Shown here: piece after piece, positions 57,000-64,000 of the stretch | Layout: every line of letters begins with the position of its first letter | Numbering within the stretch: position 1 is the first letter of the stretch | Assembly: GCF_004379255.2 (NCBI RefSeq) | Contig: NC_056035.1 | Span: 19,303,902-19,367,901 of the forward strand | Reading direction: 5' to 3' | DNA from: Salvia splendens | Lineage: Eukaryota; Streptophyta; Magnoliopsida; Lamiales; Lamiaceae | DNA length: 64,000 nt | The notes under the pieces: model-generated | What the model was told of the DNA's origin: nothing | Database searches by the model: none | The model's input: the letters and a program-made list of their open reading frames with translations, nothing else | Position numbers and translations under genes: made by a program

Positions 57000-57579
57000 C
57001 TGTAGAAAATCTTGACAAAAACTAGGGCAGAAATTTCTTTGATTAGGGTTAGAGAAAGAAAACCTAGAGAGAAGTTTGGGGAATTCTGGAAGTAGAGAGA
57101 GAGAGTGAATAAGGGAAAATGAAAAGAGAACACGGTTATTAACCGATAGGTATGGGAGAGGACGGTTTGCAGGCGGTTGCAAGCATGACGCTAGCGACTG
57201 CACGCCTTCCCATAAAGGTGTCCTTTGAAATTCGAACTGGTGCCAACTCCCTCCAAAACTTTACTTCTCAACTCCTCGCCCTAGCAAATTCCTTCTGCAA
57301 AACCGTACTTAGGGAAAAAAAACATTAAGCAAAAACTTGAAACGCCAGACTCCTCGGTTTTAGGGTATGACAGTATCAAAAACATTCCCAAAGAGTCTGG
57401 TATTTCGAAAATATTTTTGGAAGATCATTTTTTTTTTGTTTTGTTTGGGTTTTTCTAGATTTACGAAAAGCGATTAAATATTTACAAAATTTCTTACGGG
57501 TGTTCTCAAGACTCCCCGGGTCAAGGTATAAAAACTTTTCAGTCACTCGACCCAGGAAATCTTTAAGAACACTTCCTTC
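57000..57579 (-). other. spacer between pol and the 3' ORF
   Basis: Non-coding. It contains purine-rich AGAGAGAGAGTGAATAAGGG-like leader sequence on the element strand near 57085-57115, suggesting a separate leader for the 3' ORF; a spliced subgenomic RNA is possible but no splice site stands out. Confidence 0.45.
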
Positions 57580-60500
57580 CTAGACCCGTTTGCGGATATC
57601 AAGAAGCGCGTGTAGCGGCACTTCGTCCACTACACACATCTCCGAGGCATCCCTAAACACCTTCAGACGATGACCATTGACAAGGAAAGGAGTAGAGTTT
57701 GAAGAACTTCCCTGGATTTCTACTGCTCCATTTGCACGCAGACTCACAACAGTGTATGGCCCAATCCATTTGGACTTTAACTTGCCGGGCATTAACTTGA
57801 GTCGGGACTGGAACAGGAGAACCTTCTGCCCAACTTACAGTTCCTTGGTCCGGAGATTTTTATCATGCCATAATTTGGTCTTTTCCTTGTACCACATTGC
57901 TGACTCGTAAGATTCAAGTCGCAATTCTTCTAACTCTAGAAGTTGCAGTTTCCTCTCTCCCTCACAAGCTCGAGGACTCATATTAATCTCCTTGACCGCC
58001 CAGTACGCCCTGTGCTTAATTTCCACCGGTAGGTGACACATCTTGCCAAATACTAACCTGTAAGGAGACATTCCAATGGGCGTTTTATATGCTGTTCGAT
58101 ATGCCCTTAATGCATCATCAATTCTCTTGCTCCAGTCTTTCCTCGACGGATTCACCGTTTTTTCCAGGACTGCTTTGATTTCTCTATTTGATATTTCCGC
58201 TTGGCCGTTGGACTGAGGATGATATGGTATGGAGAGGCGATGGTGAACTCCGTACTTTCTCATTAGAGCTTCAATAGTCCGGTTGCGGAAATGCGTCCCA
58301 TTGTCAGATATTATAGCTCTGGGTACTCCGTACCTGTTGAAAATGTTAGCTCTAAGGAACTTCGCTACCTCTTTAGCTTCACACGATGTTGTTGCTTTTG
58401 CCTCTATCCACTTTGAAACATAATCTACTGCCACAAGTATGTAGGTGTTTCCGTATGAAGACGGAAATGGACCCATGAAGTCCATCCCCCAGACATCGAA
58501 GATCTCACATACAATTATTGGAACTTGTGGCATTTCGTCCCTCCTGGAGATTCCCCCGGTCTGTTGACACCTTACACAGTTCTAACAGAATTCAAAAGCA
58601 TCCTTATTCAACGTGGGCCAGTAAAACCCACTATCCAACACCTTCCTTGCGGTCTTCCTAGATCCAAAGTGACCTCCACACGCTAGGGCATGGCAATGGT
58701 TCAGCACATCCCTCTGTTCCCACTCTGGGATACACCTCCGAATAACTTGGTCGGCTCCCATTCGCCACAAATACGGGTCATCCCAGAAATAGTACTTGGC
58801 CTCACTCTTCAATTTCATCTTCTGGGCCCGGGAGATTTCTTGGGAACTGGGTACCTCTCCAGTGACTAAGTAATTTGCCAGGTCAGCGAACCATGGCTCA
58901 GAGTTTGTCTGACATTTCCCTTTCTCGGCATCCCCTGGACCTATTAATGCCATGAGTTTTTCCCAATTGATGGGTCTAGGGAGTTCTTCCAGATAATACA
59001 AATGTTCCTCGGGGAATGCATCTGGAATTGCTTCCTCGGTCTCTCCTTGAAAGATACGACTTAGGTGGTCAACCACCTTGTTCTCAGTTCCTTTCTTATC
59101 CTTAACTTCCCAATCGAATTCTTGTAAGAGTAATACCCAACGGATTAATCTTGGTTTAGACTCCTTCTTTGCCAGCAAGTACTTAATAGCTGCATGGTCC
59201 GTGAAAACGATCACCTTCGACCCCAGCAAATACGGGCGAAACTTCTCAAATGAGTATACCACCGCCAGCATTTCTTTTTCGGTGGTGTCATAATTCTTCT
59301 GAGCTTGATTCAGTGTTTTGGACGCATAAAAGATCACATAGCTTTTTCCATCAATTCTTTGACCTAGCACTGCTCCCACGGCATAGTCGCTTGCGTCACA
59401 CATAATTTCAAAGGGTAGATTCCAGTTGGGCGCTCTAATAATGGGAGCAGATACTAGTCTATCTTTCAACAACTGAAAAGCCCTTTTGCACTCCTCATCG
59501 AACTCAAACTCCACATCGTTATGCAATAAGTGAGTGAGTGGTTGAGCAATCTTTGCGAAATCCTTTATAAACCTCCTATAAAATCCTGCATGCCCTAGGA
59601 ATCCTCTTACCTCTTTCTGATTCGTCGGGTAAGGCAGTTTCGAGATGACATCGATTTTTGCTTGATCTACCTGTATCCCTCTTTCCGATACCACATGCCC
59701 TAGGACAATTCCTTCAGGGACCATAAAGTGGCATTTCTCGAAATTCAAAACCAAATGCTTTTCCTGGCACCTCCTCAGTACTATATCCAAACTCGCCAAA
59801 CACGAGTCAAATGAATTCCCGTACACAGTGAAGTCGTCCATAAAAATCTCGATGCAATCCTCTAGGAGATCCGAGAAAATGCTCATCATACACCGCAGGA
59901 AAGTCCCTGGCGTATTGCAGAGACCAAACGGCATCCTCCTATAAGCGTACGTTCCAAAGGGACACGTGAAAGTTGTCTTCTCTTGATCCTCGGGATCCAC
60001 ATAGATTTGAAAATATCCACTATATCCGTCCAGGAAACAGAAATATTGCTTACCTTCCAGCCTCTCCAACATCTGATCAATGAAAGGTAGCGGGAAATGA
60101 TCCTTCTTAGTAGCCTCGTTCAGCTTCCGGTAGTCAATACACATCCTCCACCCAGTAACGAGTCGAGTGGGGACCAACTCATTTTTATCGTTCTTAACTA
60201 CCTGTATTCCTGACTTCTTTGGTACCATATGTACAGGACTAACCCATTCACTGTCTAGTATGGAATATATGATTCCTAGGGATAGCAGCTTCAATACTTC
60301 CATCAGCACTTCTTCCCTCATGTTCGGATTCAACTTGCGTTGCGGGTCCCTACATGCCTTTGCTCTTTCTTCTAAACGAATGTGATGCATACACATATCT
60401 GGACTGATTCCAACCAAGTCAGAGAGCGTCCACCCAATGGCCTTCTTGTTTCTCCTAATTACATTCAGCAGTTCCTCTTCTTGTCCCTCGGTCAAGCTGC

Positions 60501-61960
60501 TGTTAATAATCACCGGGAAGTTTTCGTTCTCCTCCAGATAAGCATACTTGAGCCCCGGTGGAAGTGTTTTCAATTCTTTCTTGGGGATATCTTGTTCCTG
60601 GGGCAAGGGATTTTTTTCTGTTGTCATTCCTTTCTTAGACTCAGCAGAACTGTTCATGCTCGCCACATAAGGTGTCTTCCTTGACCTAACTAGCTGCGGA
60701 CTTGTACAGAATTCCAGAATTGCTTCCGCTAGTTCCTCATCTGATAACTCATTTGTGTTCATTGTTTGACACCAACTGGCTACTTCTCTATCAATGGCAT
60801 GACCCATCTCAGAATTCTCTATCTGTTCCTGCATTAACTCTGTCTCAAGATATTCCTGGACCAAGAGGTTAATAACATCTATAGCGTACAAATTTTCAAC
60901 GTCAAGAGGTCTTTTCATTGCCTCATCTATGCTGAATGTATATTTCTCCCCATTGTAATCAAGGCAAATAGTACCGTCAAAAACATCAATGATAGTTTTA
61001 GCAGTCCGTAGAAAAGGTCTCCCTAGAAGTACTCCGCCAGACTCTGCAGACTCATTATCACTCATTCTTATCACATGGAAATCAGCTGGGTACAAGAAAT
61101 CATGTACCTTTACTATCACATTCTCAAGCACACCTTCAGGACAAATGCATGACCTGTCTGCCAATTGGATCACAACTTTCGTGTCCACCATGCCTACCCC
61201 TACTAACCTCTTGGATACAGATAGCGGTAACACATTTATTGACGCACCTAAGTCACACATAGCATGCTCGATTTTCACATCACCAATAGAGATGGGTAAG
61301 GTAAACATACCTGGATCATTGCATTTTGAAGGCATCCTCCGCTTTTGAATCACTGCCGAGACATTCTCGCCTATTAAAATTTTCCCACTGGGTCTAGACT
61401 TTCCAGCTATAAATTCCTTGATGAACTTGCTAAACACCGGCAATTTCAAGGCCTGCAAGAATGGTAGATTAATGTCTAGTTTCCCAAAAATGTCCATGAA
61501 ATCCACCGGCTCTTCTTTCTTCTTCTTGGCTTCCCCCCCGGCTCGGGAAAGGCTTCAATCGTTTTCCTGCTCCTGTAGAACTGTCAGCTGAGAATTCTCC
61601 AGTCTCCTCCCTTTCTACCTTGTTCTCAAATACTGGCTCTAGATCGAGGAAGAATGGCTCAGTTGACTTAGGCAAGGGTTTCTCCAAATCTCCTATCTTA
61701 AGGTCATCCTTGACCAAAGAACTTTATCCTTCCAAGTCCCCAGACCTAGGAATAGTATCTTCTTCCTTACCTTCCTTGGGGCTTATCGCTTCGTTCGTTC
61801 TCACCACTGGCCCATCATATGCCTTCCCGGATCTCAAGGTAACCTGACTTATATTCGCCCTATCTGGTGGCCTTACTGAGGCGGGAATCTTTCCCTCGTT
61901 TCCTCTTATATCAATCAAAGCAGTGGCTATCTGGGACAATTGTTTAGCCAGCATATCCAT
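57580..61960 (-). pseudogene. pol polyprotein: protease, reverse transcriptase, RNase H, integrase
   Basis: The largest open stretch, 61506-58582 (974 codons), has the protease motif CDLGASINVLP at residues 85-89, RT from about 390 (WVSPVHMVPKK, the FMDDF active site at about 556), RNase H (MCDASDYAVGAVLG at about 703, EKEMLAVVYSFEKF, FTDHAAIKYL) and the integrase zinc finger (HCHALACGGHFG, then C..C). After TAG 58582-58584 the integrase core follows in the same frame ([25 protein letters not shown], the [13 protein letters not shown]lu motif). After TAA 57835-57837 comes the C-terminal part (GKLKSKWIGPYTVV, PFLVNGHRLKVF). Upstream, a C-run at 61531-61537 shifts the frame against 61469-61960, which also has TAA 61724-61726. 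No chromodomain. Catalytic residues are all kept, but these lesions block a full product. Confidence 0.92.
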
Positions 61961-61969
61961 GGCTGCCTT

Positions 61970-63619
61970 TTACTCCTGTTGAGCATCTTGAAGCTTATGC
62001 ACTACGTCATTGTTCGATTGCAGGTTGCTTTGCATATGTTGCTGAGAACTGACGAGGTCGTGCACCATATCATCGATACTCTTTGGTGACTTTTGTGGTT
62101 GACTGGGCCCTGGCCCTATACCCAGCATCGGTCCACTCGTTTGATTCTGACGAGCGTTACCTTGACCGCCTGAAGAGTTGCTGTATTGATTTCCTTGGCC
62201 CTGGTAATTATTCTGAAAATTCCTTTGGTGCGGTGGCACATAAGAGTTCCCTTGATTATTCTGATTTCTGTTCCCCCAGCTTGAGTGGTCTCCTTGGTTC
62301 CGATTGATCCAGCTGCCCTACCCCTCTTGATTCCTTCCTGACCAGTTACCTTGCCTTTCGGGCTGAGGTGCAAACTGCTGACTTTGTTGTGGTGCTGGCT
62401 GATTCTGCTCATTGTTAGTCCACCTGAAATTCGGATGATTCCGCCAAGGTGCATCTCTCTGTCTTCCTGGATTCCAGCTCCCATCGGGATTCCAACTACC
62501 CATTGCATTGACCTGGGCCTGATAATCTCCTTCCTGGGTCCCGTAATATTGCTGAATTTGACTATCTCCTGGACCCGGAGATTTCTCCTTCCCTTGTGAA
62601 GTCAGTGGATTCGTTTTCTCAATCGCGTTCAAAAGAGCCTTCTCGAGCCTATCAATCCTTGCCTCCACTTTATCATCTTCTTGCTCTATTACTGCATGCA
62701 CCGACCCTCTTCTCACAGCATTCCTAGGGTTATCGTACGCCTTCTTAGCGTCGATCAATTTTCCCAGAATTTCCCTTGCTTCAGTTCCCCTATTTCTTGT
62801 GAAATTCCCCCCACTCGAGGAATTCATTAAATCCTTTGACTCAGGAGTCGCCCCTTCGTAAAACAGAGAGTAAGTCTCTGCCTCTATCATTCGGTGGTTT
62901 GGGCATGCATCCAACAACCCCTTAAATCTCGACCAATACTGACTCAAGGATTCGTCGTAATCCTGCTTACACTCTAATATTTCTTTCTTCAGTGCATTCG
63001 TCTTGTTGGATGGGAAGAAATAATCTAAGAATTCCAATTTGAAATCCCTCCATGTGCGAATAGAATCCGGGGGTAACCTTAATAACCACATGTTAGCTTC
63101 CCCTTTCAAGGTAAACGGAATCGCACGTAGGCGATAATCCTCCTCTGTTGCATCATTCGGCCTCTTCTGAATACCACACAACTTGCTGAATTCATTTAAG
63201 AACTCATACGGACACTCATTTCTACGCCCAGAGAACGTCGGCAAGATGCCGAGCACGTTTGTCTTGATCTCAATAGTCCTCTGGCGTGGATTCATCACTA
63301 TAGCTTGAGCTGGTTCTCCATCTAAATGGGCAGTGAGAGAACCAATCTCTGGATCTGGATCTACTACCTGCGCCATGACTATTTCCTCTGCTTCCCCTGT
63401 TTCTGACTCCGTTTCTGATTCGGGTGGGGATTCTGGATCTTCGCGTCCTGACGACGTCCAAGATTCGTCGCTAGTTGATTCACTCGGGAACGGATCTCCT
63501 GTGGTGAACCCTGATCTGGTGGTCACAGTAGAGGCTGTATCCTTAACCTGTCGAGTAAACTGGCCGTACTTCCTCCCAGACGAGTTGCTCCAGTAGGTAG
63601 ATCCTGAGCCTCTGCTCAT
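61970..63619 (-). pseudogene. retrotransposon gag (capsid, Retrotrans_gag)
   Basis: ATG 63619 (MSRGSGSTYWSNSSGRKYG) opens a Ser/Glu-rich N-terminus, then the capsid core (FLNEFSKLCGIQKRP, YRLRAIPFTLKGEANMWL, FKLEFLDYFFPSNKT, SQYWSRFKGLLDACPNHRM) at about residues 120-260, IEAETYSLFYEGATPESKDL, a coiled segment (EARIDRLEKALLNAIEKT) and a Gln/Asn/Trp-rich C-terminus. TAG at 62318-62320 interrupts the frame. It reopens to 61970, where DAQQE-TAA falls at the same alignment position as the gag stop of the first element (9076). No zinc knuckle seen. Confidence 0.9.
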
Positions 63620-63702
63620 AAACTACAAACAAAAGAGTAAGAAAACAAATCAAAACTATTTACACCACAGACTCTGAACACTAACACTAAGCACGCCATC
63701 CA

Positions 63703-63720
63703 TCCCCGGCAACGGCGCCA
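63703..63720 (-). other. primer-binding site (tRNA-Asp)
   Basis: TGGCGCCGTTGCCGGGGA on the element strand, two bases from the 5' LTR end (63723). Identical to the site of the first LTR element. Confidence 0.93.
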
Positions 63721-63722
63721 TT

Positions 63723-64000
63723 TGAAGTGAGAGATGTGAGCTGAATCGGATCGTGTGTGTTTCGTGTGCTTACAGGGAACACTAATACAAGTGCTCGGTC
63801 AAGACACCGCGCTTCTTAAATCAACTGGATCACTAGGTCTAGGAACCCAAGGAACACAGAGTGTTGTTGTCGTTGGACACGCTCGACTCTCCTTCAAAAA
63901 TTAATCCCTCAACCCAAATTACTATTAAATTAGTATAGGGAAGTGGGGTCGATCCCACGAAGATGGATTCGTGAGTAGTGTTTAGAGACTCTGGAAACAA
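63723..64000 (-). repeat. 5' LTR of the second Athila-like element, partial
   Basis: The first 278 bp align without gaps to 51385-51662, with five substitutions by my count. The remainder, including U3 and the left target duplication partner, is past the window. Confidence 0.93.

Larger units (their letters stand above)
51385..64000 (-). mobile_element. Athila-like Ty3/gypsy LTR retrotransposon with full pol (5' end beyond window)
   Basis: Minus-strand element of at least 12.6 kb: 3' LTR 51385-52942, 3' region with stem-loops, a long 3' ORF (54350-56991), pro-pol (57580-61960), gag (61970-63619), primer-binding site (63703-63720) and the first 278 bp of the 5' LTR. The order gag-protease-RT-RNase H-integrase without a chromodomain, the tRNA-Asp primer and the extra 3' ORF place it in the Athila group. 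The visible 278 bp of the LTRs differ at five positions and have no gaps, so the insertion is fairly young, yet coding lesions are frequent. Confidence 0.92.

Overview
The window is nuclear DNA of a flowering plant, probably a eudicot. The low-GC background, Athila-type Ty3/gypsy elements with a tRNA-Asp primer site, FAR1/MULE, PIF/Harbinger and hAT transposons and Stowaway-like MITEs all fit a plant repeat desert. I found no intact host gene, tRNA or rRNA. Almost everything is transposable-element sequence, much of it nested and broken by nonsense codons and frameshifts. The family (possibly Lamiales) is a guess.

Layout. 1-1304: 5' end of an hAT element (minus strand) lying in the flank of a PIF/Harbinger transposase element (1305-3053). 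3414-12032: complete LTR retrotransposon on the minus strand with a 5-bp target duplication (AAAAG). It has gag and protease but lacks reverse transcriptase, RNase H and integrase, so it is non-autonomous. 12746-13858: MITE-like sequence. 14798-16400 and 16531-18466: two Harbinger elements carrying only the Myb/SANT-like ORF. 18596-22167: complete but degenerate hAT element with an 8-bp target duplication (AATACAAT). 22176-22797: a CT-rich, telo-box-containing stretch that may be a host 5' leader. 22798-24728: Harbinger element with transposase only. 24924-45314: a 20.4-kb Mutator-like element (MULE) with about 60-bp terminal inverted repeats. 45391-46688: three MITEs. 47769-50716: a Harbinger end fragment and another transposase-only Harbinger element. 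51385-64000: a larger Athila-like retrotransposon on the minus strand with gag, protease, RT, RNase H, integrase and a long 3' ORF; its 5' LTR runs off the window.

The giant MULE is the most unusual object. On its minus strand it carries a FAR1-type transposase gene (44910 to 41440) followed by two paralogous multi-exon genes with C48 (Ulp1/SUMO-protease-like) domains (38183 to 33507 and 32309 to 27720). A common 5' module, found just inside the left terminus, is repeated in front of both protease genes. Long stretches between exons are minisatellites of 21-bp and 22-bp units, and fragments of transposase exon 2 with its splice acceptor are scattered through the 21-bp arrays. A 304-bp inverted repeat made of transposase and protease fragments (37287-37590 and 38706-39009) and a recent 1232-bp tandem duplication (38979-41442) sit between the genes. 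The inverted repeat resembles in principle the Mu-killer type of hairpin that silences Mutator elements in maize.

The two LTR elements share features at matching places: a stop codon at the same gag-protease position, and a pair of stem-loops plus a G-rich tract between the last ORF and the 3' LTR. The Harbinger elements split the usual two-gene set: complete elements with matching termini carry either the transposase or the Myb-like protein, never both.
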